Assembly: GCA_030549205.1 (NCBI GenBank)
Contig: JAUKTV010000002.1
Coordinates: 2,914,001-2,978,000 of the forward strand
Direction: 5' to 3'
From: Apiosordaria backusii
Lineage: Eukaryota; Ascomycota; Sordariomycetes; Sordariales; Lasiosphaeriaceae
DNA length: 64,000 bases
Part shown: one piece after another, positions 36,125-48,300 of the stretch
Numbering within the stretch: the first letter of the stretch is position 1
Layout: each line of letters starts with the position of its first letter
Notes under the pieces: generated by a model
What the model saw: only the letters and a program-made list of their open reading frames with translations
The model's database searches: none
Told to the model about the DNA's origin: nothing
Position numbers and translations under genes: made by a program

Positions 36125-37691
36125 AAGGTACTCTGAATGATTGGTTGGTTGGTTGGCAGGACATCTGGTACGCATACAAGTTATGACGAGACACGATCAT
36201 GGGCATAGATATAGTAGATATCTACCCACGCTGTGGACAAAACAATACCTAGGTACTACAAGTGTCAGACAGGCCTCAAGACACAGGCTACACTCCTCGC
36301 AAGATAGTAGATAGGCCTTGAAAGATACTTGATAGGCGTTCTAATTGCATTTAAATACCTATCAAATCATGTTTAAGACCTATCAACTATCTTTCAATGC
36401 CTGTTAATTATCTTTAAAGACCCTTGTTTAAAGTAGCAGTCTCGACTTTTCTGTCTACGACGTGCTGGGCTAGGTACCTTAGTCATGAGAAGAGTAATTT
36501 GTACCTCTTATGATCTTTGATGCGGAAATTATATACAATATTTCTCTGAGTAATATTTGAACTATAAGAAGACTTACCTATACCCACGCAGCATAACATG
36601 AACCAGAATGTATACTCTTCCACAGGCCCCTCTGTAGTGCCAATTTAGAGACAAGATTAAAGAGAAGGTACTTTGTCCATTACAGCCTCCATGAGCCGGC
36701 CAGCGTTGTGAGCTGCCAAAAAGATTGCAGAGTTCCATAAACTCCACGCCGTGATGCCTGTAGCACAAGATGTCAGGTGCGGGTATTCAGCAACACCTCG
36801 ATGTTGGTGGCGACTCGGGAAGGGGCACAGGCGTTTACCCCTGAACTCATTCAGGGGTTCGTTCAGGTCCGCTTAGTCATCATCTTGTAGCCGATGGCTA
36901 CGTACATGGCTTGTTCTACAGAACCTCGATTGCAGCTGTTGTCTTTCCTCCTCAATATTGTGTTTAGTACCTAAAGACGAAGTGTTATCGAGGCTCTTTC
37001 TCGGCCCATTGGCCTCTGCCCTCACAGCTGTTGCTGAAGATTGTTCTCAAGATCAGAAGAGATGTAGCCCCGACAACATGACATCCTCCAAGGCTATGTT
37101 AGGTTACGATGCTTGTAGCTAGCCTATTAGACGTTTCAATTTTGGAGTCTATGATTGTCATTTTGCGTTAGGGATAAAAGCTGCTGGAGGAGTTCTTGAG
37201 AATTATGCACTGATCTGAAGTCAAGCTGCTGGCTGGGGCCATCGTGGGGGCTAGAAGGGCTCCTTTTGTCCCTCCTCTAGACTGATTAAGCCACAAGCGT
37301 GGCTGATTACGAGTTGGTAGAGTGTGCTACAACTGAACGGGCATTTCATCAAGAGCGTATGCGCCTCGTCACAGAGAATATGTGTGTATACATTGTGTAT
37401 CTCAGGCCGCACGTTTCGCTTCTCCATTAGATCTATGATTGGCTGCAAAGCCCGCTGTCACACTTGAAATATTGTTCAAGAAGGCAAAAGCCTCCATGTG
37501 CTACCCGCAGGGCGGACGATCTCGACCCACTGAGTGGTGTAACAAGAAGTGCCCCCTAGGGGCATATTACCCTGGTCGGGGCTCTCTGAAGCAGCTCCGA
37601 GGGCCTGCTCCCTCAACTCCTCAGTCTTACCTCGTTGAGTTCACTAGTTGGGGGGCATTAGCTACCTTACCTGGTACCTAACAGAGGTGGC
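36125..37691. other. AT-rich intergenic region with a fold-back element
   Basis: Contains the fold-back element 36227-36466. The remainder has short unsupported frames only. Many small differences in composition from neighbouring genes suggest decayed repeat DNA. Confidence 0.4.
36227..36466. mobile_element. Fold-back (MITE-like) element, copy at 36.3 kb
   Basis: Left end CACGCTGTGGACAAAACAAT; right end, reverse-complemented, CACGTCGTAGACAGAAAAGT. Inside, GATAGTAGATAGGCCTTGAA on the left mirrors TTCAATGCCTG/ACTATC motifs on the right, so the element can fold into a long imperfect hairpin. About 240 bp, no coding frame. Homologous to 39016-39249. Confidence 0.75.
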
Positions 37692-38892
37692 ATGGCGATC
37701 GAATTAAGAGAACTAGACCTGGCGGAAAGGGGAGAGTGCGAACAAACAAACCGTAAGCGTCTCCCAGTACCTACGTAGTACGCTCTAAAACTCGGCTGAC
37801 ACGTGTTTTAGGTCGAGATACTCAGCGCAGTAATACCGACCGTCCAAAACAGCCGCTATATTCGCAAGCCAACAACGAAAAGCCGTACCGTTACCTACCA
37901 CCGTCCCTCACCGAGTCCACAGGACGAACTGGAAGTGCTCGACACAAGCAAAATTGTCTAGAATGGTGCTTTTTTCCAGCCTGCGAACGTCAGTTTTCAC
38001 TTGTACTCGATTACTGGGCGGCCAAATCTTGGGACACGTATTATGAGATCGAGCTTCTAGAACACCACAACGGAGCACAAAACCGACAAGATTATAAAGA
38101 GCATATCCCAGATAATGAGTATGGCAAGAACAAAGAGGAACTGATGGGGAAGCTCACAAAAGAGATCAAGGTGTTTTGTACGTTCATTTTCGTTGAATTC
38201 TAGTCACAATGGCACCATCGACGACATGCTAACTTCTTTGTGGCTTTGAAAGTGTCAATTTTCAACCTTGCCAATGGCCTCATGCTCCAGCACCAACCTA
38301 GCACTACATCAATCAACGAATACAGACAATGGGCACATCACAGGCTAGCACCTACACCCGATCCCACCGACTATTTATTTGCCGCAGAAAATTACCGAGC
38401 ATTGGGTTCGAGGCCCAGTATGATTGACGAGCTAGTACACTCCGTTGTCAAGAACGCTTACATTATTTGGACTTCAGTCGTCAAGGTATATCTCATCTTT
38501 CGACCCGGAATTCCGGTCCTAGTTTTTGCCGCTAACACAGGGTGCTCACCTAGTTTTTTTCACCCCAATCTCGGAGCGACAGTTCTGGGGACTTGACTTC
38601 CCTAACAGAATCCATATTTATAGACTACGGGATCTTATATGTTTTGTCCCATGTTTTCATCACCCTTTTGGCCATTTTTTTCTTCGTCGTACCCCTGACG
38701 ATACTTTATCTGGTTCCGATGCCCGTGTGGGCAACTGTTGTGCTTGCGGCTGCGTTTAGTATGGTGTTTTGTGTTGGGTCATTCTACTTTGGGGGTGGCG
38801 GTTTGAAATCGGATCACAAATTCTTGCTTCTTTTTGCTTACATGAGCGTTATGGCTACTCTGCTGTCCAACTTACATTCGTCTTCAAGTTAA
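37692..38892 (+). CDS. DUF6594-type fungal membrane protein
   Basis: Four exons: 37692-37752, 37812-38177, 38253-38485, 38554-38892; 332 residues. Introns start GTAAGC, GTACGT and GTATAT and end TTTTAG, TGAAAG and ACCTAG. The last junction must use the TAG at 38551-38553 rather than the nearer CAG at 38540, because only that keeps the hydrophobic tail in frame. The N-terminal 215 residues are hydrophilic and helical (CLEWCFFPACERQFSLVLDY, HIPDNEYGKNKEELMGKL). The C-terminal third has three hydrophobic helices: GILYVLSHVFITLLAIFFFV, MPVWATVVLAAAFSMVFCVG and FLLLFAYMSVMATLL, the arrangement of the DUF6594 family common in expanded, poorly understood fungal gene sets. Function unknown. It sits between two fold-back elements. 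Confidence 0.75.
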
Positions 38893-39015
38893 TAATGCCA
38901 GAAGTAAGGGTAGAGGGCTTACGAACATGACTATGATTCAATGCCCGCTGTATGCAATTCAGGTCAATCGTTTCAGCGTTCTGTTTACTTGAAGAGATTC
39001 TTTCTACTGCTGTGG

Positions 39016-39249
39016 CACGTCGTGGACAAAAGAATAGAGACTGCTACTTAAAACAAGGGTCTTTGAGGAAAGTGATGAGGCGTTGAAAGATAGTCGGTAC
39101 GTTTTAGAAGGTATTCATCAGGTATTTGGATGTAATTGAAATGTCTATTATTTACTTTCAAAGTGTTTCGACTATCTTTCAAGGCCTATCCACCATTCTT
39201 GACGACCTTTATTTTACGTTGCAGTCTCTATTTTTTTGTCCACAACGTG
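39016..39249. mobile_element. Fold-back (MITE-like) element, copy at 39.1 kb
   Basis: Left end CACGTCGTGGACAAAAGAAT; right end reverse-complemented CACGTTGTGGACAAAAAAAT. Pairing continues inward through AGAGACTGCtAC, AAgGGTCttt and GCgTTGAAAGATAGTCG, giving nearly 90 bp of imperfect inverted repeat on each side of a short AT-rich centre. 234 bp, non-coding. No clear target-site duplication seen. Confidence 0.8.
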
Positions 39250-39607
39250 TCCAGATTCCTCGCGAAGCAGGCTTCAAGTTCCAGTCCCAATGGTCATCCA
39301 TCTCAGAGATTGTCCATCTACTAAGATACACCATCACTGAGCCAATTAGCCACTATGCTTCTCACCTAAAGGCTTTTAATCCGAAAGCTCATTTCCTTAG
39401 CCGAAAACTTCCATCTAATCCAGACCATCACCCGAAGATATTGCGTCCCGTCGTCAGCGTTCTCAAATACAACATGTCGCGTAGTTACCTATTAATTGGC
39501 CAAGTTGTCAAAGAGATCATCTCGTCTACTTACCCTCTCAATTACCATCACCACAACCACAACCACAACCACAAACATTCAACAACAGCAAGGCAAATCC
39601 ACTAACC

Positions 39608-40066
39608 ATGTGCTTCTCAGACCGCTCAAACACAGCCGACTCCGGCTACATCAACGTCCCCAAAAGGGTCAAACGCAACGAGACTGTCCTCCCCAAAGAC
39701 GTCCACACACACTCCCCAAAGATATGAACCTCCAAGCATATAAACTCCCCCGTTATACTGCCCATTTCCAGAAAAAAAAACACCAAGGTATGTCCCCATC
39801 ACATCCTCCTCACACCCACCTCTCAACTGACCACCCCCCCTTCTCAACCAGGAGAAATAAACACCCGGCCCGCCGGCCTCGCCAGCCTCATATCAGTAAT
39901 CACATCAAAATCACCGCATATCCTAAGCCTAACCAGGACGCAACGACAACATCGTAAACACATAGCGCGTAAGAGGGGGATACCTGGAGCATTTTCCAAA
40001 ACAAAAAGAAAAACAAAAAGTTCTTCAACAACCCCTACCCTAGCGTTCGATTTCTTTATATGTTAA
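39608..40066 (+). pseudogene. Possible small gene with a one-base frame break
   Basis: ATG at 39608 follows a leader rich in CAACCA/CAACA and sits in context ACCATG, as in real fungal starts. The frame MCFSDRSNTADSGYINVPKR continues to TGA at 39725-39727 (39 residues). A second frame begins with the overlapping ATG at 39724, continues MNLQAYKLPRYTAHF, meets a good intron (GTATGT at 39788, ACCAG ending 39851) and ends at 40066. The two frames would be one protein if a single base were added near the CCCC at 39713-39717. No family recognised; low certainty that it is a gene at all. Confidence 0.3.
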
Positions 40067-40853
40067 TCTGGAGTTCAACTTAATTCTTTTTGACAATTTA
40101 GTTTGGGACTACCCAATAGTATCTAGGTGGTTTGGACGACCCCCCAATGGTTTTGATATCGAGACACACACGTTGGCTCGCATAAAATAAACCAAAACTT
40201 TCTGTTGATTCCCATAGAAGGAAAGAACATAACAAACCAAATTCTCTAATTCTTTTGCAAAAGAAAACCTTTTTAAACAAAGGGGATGGCCCAGGAAAAC
40301 GAGACCAGCGTGCTATTGCTCACAAATCTAACCGTCATATAAATATAAGTCTGCATTAAGAAATCCATTTTCCAGGGCAAAAATACCCCCCCCCATTTCA
40401 CACCAAGTCGTCATGCAGCAATATTTCAAGCTGCCTCCCGACAACAACAACGTTCAAACCATGCCTTTATTCCTCAATTTCCCTGCGATCTCAAAGAAAT
40501 TAGCACCACTGGAATTGCTGGCTTCCAAAAGCCCCTCTTAATAATAACCTGCAATTGCAAGCCCAACCCGGCTTCTGCCCTGGCGGTGGCAGTGGCTGCG
40601 TGGGTCAGGGCACCACTTTGAACCACCACTTGTTGAGCCACCAGATTAAATTATCACGGCCCTGGAAGCGAGCTTCGCGTGCGCAGTTCGAAGTATCTCA
40701 ACAGGATGCTGCATCACAATAAACCTCTGTCATTATGCCTCTATATCATAGGAGACTCTCTCCAACATGTCATGAACGAGATAAACCAACGCCAACACCA
40801 AACCATATCCCCCTCATCCTCCCCCGTCCTACTGCTATCCCCCATTTCCTTCC

Positions 40854-42894
40854 TCAAAGACTAAGAGCCGCTTTCTTTCCCTCCACACTCGTCCCATCAG
40901 TCGGATACCCTAGGTACACACCCCATCAGTCAGTACCTAACTTTCCATAAAAAGGGAGCGCCAAAGTGCGAGAGAGGACTTACACCAAGAACAAACCGCG
41001 ATAATCGCATACAAACACATCAATAGCATCCCCTCCAACCAATGACTCTTGCCGTCATTGATCAAGTAATTGACCAGCAACACCGCAACAAACAGCACGG
41101 CCACCTGGAAAGGATCAAAACTGAGCGTCATCGCATCGATCCCCATCCCCCAGCCGATGATAACAAGCAGTGGGATAATAAACAGCGCCACCTGCATGCT
41201 TGAGCCCACCGCCACGCCAATGGCCAGATCCATCTTGTCCTTGATAGCCACCGTAACGGCCGTGGCATGCTCAGCAGCGTTGCCCACGATGGGGAGGAGG
41301 ATAAGGCCGACAAACTCCTCAGACACCACCCCACTAGCAGTGATGGCGCTGATACTGTCGACCATATACTCGGCGCACACGGCGATGACAACCGTGGAGG
41401 CCGCCAGGGTGGCCACCGCAACGATGAAGTGTAGTTGGGGTTCTTCTTGCAGGTCGTCCTCGCCGTCGCTACCGCTTTGTTCGCCACCGGTTTGCTCACC
41501 ACCGGAAGCACTCCTCATCGGCGGCTTGGTCACCGCCTCGCGTATTTTTTCGTTCTCAGATCGCTCCGAGTCAGGCAGGCCATAGCTGCTGATGATGCCA
41601 GCCGGGGTCACGAATCCTTGAGCGATGGCGCCCTCGGGGAGTTCAGGGAGAGCACGTTTGAACGGCTTCGCCTGCACCTTTTGGCTCTCTTCAGCAAAGA
41701 CCATGGAGTGCGTCTTGAGCTGGAAGAATAGATAGGCTCCGTACACGAAGAGAAGGATGACGGATGTACCGCGAGATAGCTTGGCAACGTCGGATTCCGG
41801 AGCGAGACTGGCCAGGTCGAACACGGTCGGGACAATGACGCTGGCCACGGCCAGGGCGAGCAGGCTGGCTGCTGTCTGCGCGACGGTGGTGTTGAAGAAT
41901 TGTTCTTGTCTTCGAAGCCCACCGAAAAAGAAACACATGCCCATAACGAGGAGAAGGTTGGAGAGGATGCTGCCGATGAGGGAGGTTTGCACGATGACGA
42001 CCTGACGATCAGCCAAGGCGATGATGGCCACGATGAGTTCGACTGCGTTTCTGTGGTTCAAGCCCGGTCAGCAAGAAATCATCAACACTATCAAGCGACA
42101 AGCAGAGAAGGCAGAACGTACCCAAAGGTGGCATTGAGCAACCCGCCCACAGTCTCACCAGTCCTCAGCGCGATCTCCTCCGTCGCAAACCCCAGCATAG
42201 CCGCTAGAGGGACAATAGCCATAAAATTGACCACAAAGACTGCAACCCGGCTGACAGAATGAATATTGGCGATCGCAATGCCGATTGGCGCCGCAATCAG
42301 CAACGCATTGATCCAAGACCCAAACAGCGTCCGCTGGATCTGGTTTCTAACCGTAAACGGCTCCTTTGGCTCGATACGTTTGAAGAAGGTCCGCGACTTG
42401 TTCTCCTTCTTCTTGCCGCCGGCCGCGGCAGCGCCTTCGTCTGCCGTCGTTGAATTGCCAGCACCTCTGCCTGCAGTGTTCCTTCGACGCGTGGCATCTA
42501 GTGTGTTGATGGCACCAGTAGTAACGCCCTGCTCCCCTCCCGACGGAGGTCTCGAGTCAACGAACGTCTCTCCACTACCAGGCTGGCTGTCAGCCGTATC
42601 AGGCGCTCGTCCATCTCTGCTCGACGAACCGGGACCGCTCAATGGAATGCTCTCGAAAACCCCTGGTGTTCGTGGGTCATCCGACGGTCTAAGAGGTGAC
42701 GTCTCGGCAGGGGACAGGGGATGTCCTTCGAGGTCTTGGTCATTGGCGGATCGCCATGCTGCAGGGCTGGCAGCGCCATGTTCGTGCTTGTTGTGTGAGT
42801 GGGGGAAGATGTTCCACTTTGACGAATGCCAGGCCGCGCTGTAGGCCGCTTGCTTGGTTCGCCAGGTGTTATCTATAGGGAAAGAAGAAGGCAT
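40854..42894 (-). CDS. Vacuolar Ca2+/H+ antiporter (CAX family, VCX1-like)
   Basis: Three exons: 42894-42122, 42050-40984 and 40909-40854, 631 residues. Introns GTACGTTC...ACCACAG and GTAAGTCC...ACCTAG, the second with a GTACTGAC branch site. It uses the vacuolar proton gradient to load calcium. The first ~185 residues are a hydrophilic, Ser/Pro/Gly-rich cytosolic extension. Then come about eleven membrane helices with both CAX repeat signatures: GETVGGLLNATFGNAVELIV with IIAL, and LILLPIVGNAAEHATAVTVA with GVAVGSSMQVALF. An acidic loop (GSDGEDDLQEEPQ) separates the halves. The open frame would run on to 40937, but the strong donor at 40983 gives the usual tail AVCSWWYPTDGTS, so I use the spliced end. 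Confidence 0.92.
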
Positions 42895-45377
42895 TGTGTG
42901 GTTAGTTAAGCTTCCGTGTCACAGGGAGGCCCAAACCGGGATTGGCTCGGCTTGTTTGGAGGGCAAAGCCATGTCACTGGACCTGGTACGGGTAGACGCT
43001 GTTCTCCTTGTGGTGTTGGGAAGTTGCACGGCTGATGTGGTGTACAGCGGGGATCTCTGACACCAGATGTCCAAGGGGCACGAAGGATCATGGCTGCAGG
43101 GGAGCAAATGACCAAAGCAAAGGGGGTGTCTGAATCAGGAGCGCTTACAGGAAGTCATTGTCGGTGCGCTCGCGGTGGGTCGAGAGAGGGGCCCTGGAAG
43201 CTTATCCTGCGGTGGTCGGTGTGTTCACGACGTAATCTCGACGCTTGAGGTCCCGGTGGCTTGGGTAGGATCGGTGGTGCTGTGCAAGGGGGACACAACG
43301 GCTTTGCAGTGGGTGTGGCGTAATTGGGGGAGAGTGTTGACCGTTTTGGAGAAAGAGGGTCGTTTTCTCAGCTGTCGGTTGTCGTTGAAGGTTGAAGTGC
43401 GGTGTCCAGAAAACGAAGAGTGACCTTATGCTGCAGAGGCGCGGGAGAAGACGTGTAAATAAATGCGGGATTGGTGCCCTTCGCCTGCCACGAATGACCA
43501 ATCTTTGAGGATGTCAACTCGTTTTTCGACCAAGTTGAAACTGCCCGAAACTCACCGATAACGATGTGAAGGCGCGAAGATTAGATGCAAAGAGAAATAG
43601 CGCCTTCGTGACCCAGGTTTGATACGTATGTTTGATAAGTGGTATCGTGCCAGTAGCAGGTGTTTCGCGAAATCAAGATGGTGTAGAAAAGGGGCAGTGC
43701 ACTGCGGTGTGGTGGTGTTGCCTAGGGATCGAGACGGGATGAAATATCAAGAGGTTGAGACCGAGGGCCGTCTGCAAATGTTCATGTCAGCGCTTTGCGC
43801 CTTTGAGAATGAAAGAGTGGCGACCACATGTAGCATCTCAATCTACGGTAAGGAGCATGGCATTCAACACCAGGAAAGAGCAACTGCCACTTTTACTGTT
43901 GCGAGCTAGCTGTATCATATCAAACCTGACTGTGGTAGTCATCCCCATGGCTGATCATTCGCCAGAGGCCACAAACACGCAACACACGCAGCCTCTCAAA
44001 AAACCGATCTGTGTCCTCCCGGGAGTCCACCATCTGTTCGCAGGCATCTTGGTTTCAGTTCCAGATCACCGGTGCAACGGTGCGTCTAGCATCCAACGGC
44101 AAGGTCCATCAAACCTTCCAAGTGAAGCGTGTCGTCATGATAAAGCTCTTGGAGCAAGCCCGGGCACAGCGCCCTGATTGGACAATCGTCAAGCACCCCC
44201 TGCCGTAAACAAGCTTTTGCCAAGGGCGCCACTTTTCGGCGATCTGGGGTTCATTTGGTCCAAGCGTCCACCATCGGGATGTCCCGACCATCTTGAAGAG
44301 CACGGCTTTCACTCACTCACCATGTCTCGCCTGGTGGTTTTTCATCCGCATCTTCAGCTCCTCATGATAGTCTACTACAGGAAAAGATATTACAAACTGC
44401 AAACCACTTACCAGTGATGCAGAACTCGGTGCAATACTTCACTGATAATCAACTTCATTCGAACTTTTGATTCGTTCAGTTATTTAGACTCATCCTTAAC
44501 CTTAATATGGAGCAACAGTTTCAAGCTCTGGAGTGGTATGATATGCGCAGACTCTGAACATTAAAGTATTAAATGTTTTAAGGATCCTCTTAGTCTCTCA
44601 GTTTCCCATATCACTTACACTTCCGATCTTCCAGTCTCCCACATCATTCCTACATTCCTCATCTTCTCGGCGCCCGCTATTAGTCTCTTGGTTCAATTGG
44701 CTGCCTTTTGGCTAGAATAAAATGCGGTGCAAAGTAGATGTAAGCAGGCAGCATAAGTATAATGGCTGTTTCACTTGTCTAGAGGGCGGCTCCAGCTGCA
44801 TGAGCTCCATTGGCGGAGCTGAACCCAACCGCCCCTTTCCTTTTCCCTAAATAAAGACACCGAACAATGATCGAAGCCTACAACGATAGGGCTGAGAAGG
44901 AAAAAACTAGAAGGTCAATTTAACACTTGGGAAGTTGAGATGATATCAAGTATCCCTTAGGTGATGCTCGGTTTATCTCAAAACAATGCAGACAGTGTTG
45001 AAATTAATACTCGGACAAAGTTGGGATGATCCTCAAGCAGTGCTCCAATTTTACATACTCCATATCACTCCTCGCTCAGAACCCAACCCATAAACCCACA
45101 TCGCTTGCTACCCACTCCAGATTTTCGTGTTCTCATTCCATATCCACCACAACATTCTCCCACATCTATCCTACTATATCCCATCCCCCAAACACCCATC
45201 ACTTCTCCCCCGAAGCATTCCCCCCACTCCCACTCCCACCACCACTACTCGCCATCCTCAACCCCTCCAACTGTACACTCCCCCTCCTCAAAAACCTCTC
45301 CCCAGCCGCAGCCGCAGCCATCATAAACGCCGGGCTCCCCACCCTAGGACTCAACCCCATCAAGCCCTGCTGCCCCG
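42895..45377. other. Intergenic region, CAX promoter to IML1 3' end
   Basis: The right-hand side of CAX holds its promoter. Frames up to 146 codons have no motif. 44400-45030 is AT-rich with a loosely repeated TCCCAYATCAyTyctACAtTyC motif at 44600-44670. 45199-45377 on the minus strand is an open frame that reads like a displaced end of IML1. Confidence 0.4.
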
Positions 45378-48300
45378 TCATTTGCCCCCCCCCCCCCCAC
45401 CACCACCACCACCATCCCCTCCCTGCGTTCCTACACTCCCCACAATCGTCGGCGGCAGCCCAATAACAGGAATATTCCCCTCCGACGACAACACCGGCGT
45501 CGTCCCCAACTCCCCCCCTACCCCCCCGACCCCAGCAACCCCAATCCCACTAGCACTAACACCACCCCCCGCCTGCTGCACCGCAGCCGCCATCTTCTGC
45601 TCTTTATAAAACTGTTCCAGCGCCCCACCATCCTTACAAAACTCCTCCAGCTCATCTTTAATCATCTCCGGCTCCTGCCCCGTCCACGTCCACGCCGGCA
45701 TCTTATTCGCTGCACCCCCCAAAATCCCAGGGGTGCCAAACGCACAACCGCCCCCGCCGCCGGCAGAAGGGGGGTTGCTCATGACCGACCCAGGACCGGG
45801 CCCGGCAGCACCAACGGGGCGGATGATGGGAGAGAGAAAACCGGGTTTCAACGAGGGGGAGGAAGTCACTGGTTCTGAGGCAATCCCCCCCACGGTGGTA
45901 GTGGGCAGGTTGAATTGCGGGTAGTTGGCAAGAGGCGTCATTGCTCTCGGGCCGCCTGGACCACCTGATAACCCCGGGGTGACGACGTTACTACCTGCTC
46001 CGCCTACAACAAGTGTAGTATGGGACTGTTCCGTTCGAAGTTCCCTTTGCATCTCCCTCTCCCTGGCGGCCGCGGCTCGGCTACTATAGAGCCTGTTTGC
46101 CAGGAGAAGAAAATCACCTTCATCGGTAATTTGTGCCAAGACTGAGCCCGAGCGATGGATATACTGCGTGTACTTGAAATTCGGCTTGCCCCACGAGTAA
46201 GATACATCAACGTTACTCGGGAAGTTGGACGCAGCTTCCATATCCAAGACAAAGTCGAATTTGCGCAGGATGGCTTTTTGATAGAAGTGCTTGCCTGGCT
46301 GGGCCGAGGGCGTGAACGAATTCGGGTCGTAGTACGTAACTGGGGATTGATCCGGGGGTGGGACGGCAAGCTTCGTGATGTAAGGTCGACGGAAGGGGTT
46401 GATCTCGCTGATGGAGCAGGCTTCTGCTATGGGGACTTCAACCAGGCGCAGACCGTATTGTGCTGCTTCGCGGGCCCAGTTTTCGATGGCGTCTTCGATG
46501 AGCTTGGCAGTTACGTTCATCCAGTCGACGCGGATGTGGTAGCAGTTGTCCGGGTTGTGGAGGCGGTCGTAGTGAAGTTCTACAATTTCCGGGCGGTAGG
46601 ACTTCCTGCGGTGGTCGACATCGTATTTGATTGACTTGCTTAAAACGACCATGGGTTTCTTGCCGCCGATGCTGGCGGGCGGTGCCGTTGGGGTAGTGGC
46701 GCCTGAGGTGGGCGAGTTTTCCTCGTGAATCGAGGTCGGTCTGGAGATTGCCCCTCGTAAATCCCGTGGCATATTCTCTGACATGGGTGTTGATGGTATG
46801 GAGAACTGTTGGGTTCTCTTGAACCAACTGGGCTGAGGCTTTGCGTATTCGCTGCTGATCTGGTAAAAGTATTGCCCGTCCCTAAACGAATGGCGCTTCT
46901 CAACGTGCACAAATAGGCCTCCGCTCTCTTTCTTGCCGCCCTCCTTATCCCTCTCCTTGTCATCAGACACCATGAGACGGTTGCCCAGGGCCTCTGCCTC
47001 TTCGCGGTCTTCAAGGTCTTCAAAGTTATCCAGTAGCCAGCTCGTCATGTCAGAGCCGATGAAGCAGTTGTAATGGAGACGTAAATGCCATCTGCGGTTC
47101 TGCATTCGGACACCTCCATTTTCCACCGGTTGCTGAATAGCCTCCGCCAGAGCAGCCAAGTTGAAGTTCTTCTTGGAGAACTGCTCCCTGCTTCTCACTA
47201 GCTGCCCCTTGCGGTCGAGACCTTCCAACAAAGGCAATGTCTCGAGTTCGGCGGCAATGACAACAGATGGATCCTCCGTCTTGTATACAATGTCCAGAGG
47301 GTTGATTTCCCTCTTTTTGCGTGCACCAGGACCTTGCAACCGCCTTTCATTCGGAGGGATATATCGATACCTTTGCCACATCTGAGCAAGCTTGCGGATG
47401 CCCTCAATGCGGATCTCTTCATCGCTGTCACCGCTGTGCGACCGAGGCAGTGATGCATGTCTTCCAGTAATGGGTATCAAGACGAATCTCGCACGCCAGA
47501 ACCTCAGGTGCTCCGTCAGCTCATCGTTGTGGCCAGCGACAAAGGCATCAATGTAGTTCCAATTTCTTTCCGACTTGGACGTCACAAGATCGAACTCACT
47601 GGTTCTGTAGCGTTGGTCTAGTAGTGTCCGGATGGCTGGCTTGTACATGGATGACGACCCGTCGTACACCTGTGCAGAGTTTTCCGTAGGTTTTCGGACC
47701 CAAATGTTGACTTCCACCTCAGTCCCGTTGACGCACGAAAGCTGGTGTATAGTGTTACCAACTGACATGAAGATGCTTGTGCCATCCTCCATAATGTGGT
47801 CTCGGGAGAAGATGTCAGCAACCTTAAGTTGCTTCTGACCAAAAGCCATCGCAACAGCTGGGCCGACAATAATCTGAAACCCCTGACAGAAGCGCAGGCT
47901 GATCAACTCTCGTAGCAAGTCGTCACGCGATCTCGGCTCCTCGAACAGCTCATCATCCAGATTCTGGGTGACAACATATGGTTGACGGTTGTATTCCGAC
48001 CCAAATTGGGCCTCTGTCGGAAAATATTCAGATGTGAGTGGAACAGCGGCTGGTGAGCACAATGACTTCCACTTCATGATTCTCATTTCTGCAGGTCTTG
48101 GAAAGACGTGCTGCCAGCGGCTATAAAGAGAAGCCATGTTCACATCGTCAGGTCGCGGATTAGATGGGTTCAAGATCGTCAACCATGGGTTCAGAGCTGT
48201 GGTAGGAGACAAGGTTGGTGGCAATTCTGGCACGGCATCTGCTAACAGTTTCGATTTGGTTACCCGACTGTCATCATCGTTTCGGAGGGCGTTGGACTTT

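Larger units (their letters stand above)
38893..40853. other. Intergenic with a fold-back element and a doubtful small gene
   Basis: Contains the element 39016-39249 and the frame described at 39608-40066. An ACCACAACC-type simple repeat occurs at 39545-39580. 40067-40853 shows no gene. Confidence 0.4.

Noticed and set aside
36574..37681. Several 60-80 codon frames between the fold-back element and the DUF6594 gene
   Set aside because: Short, unsupported by splice sites, and no resemblance to transposase or other families.
45026..45609. Long plus-strand frames rich in Pro, Thr and His over the IML1 3' end
   Set aside because: These are complements of the Gly/Ser-rich IML1 tail and of C-rich DNA, not independent genes.
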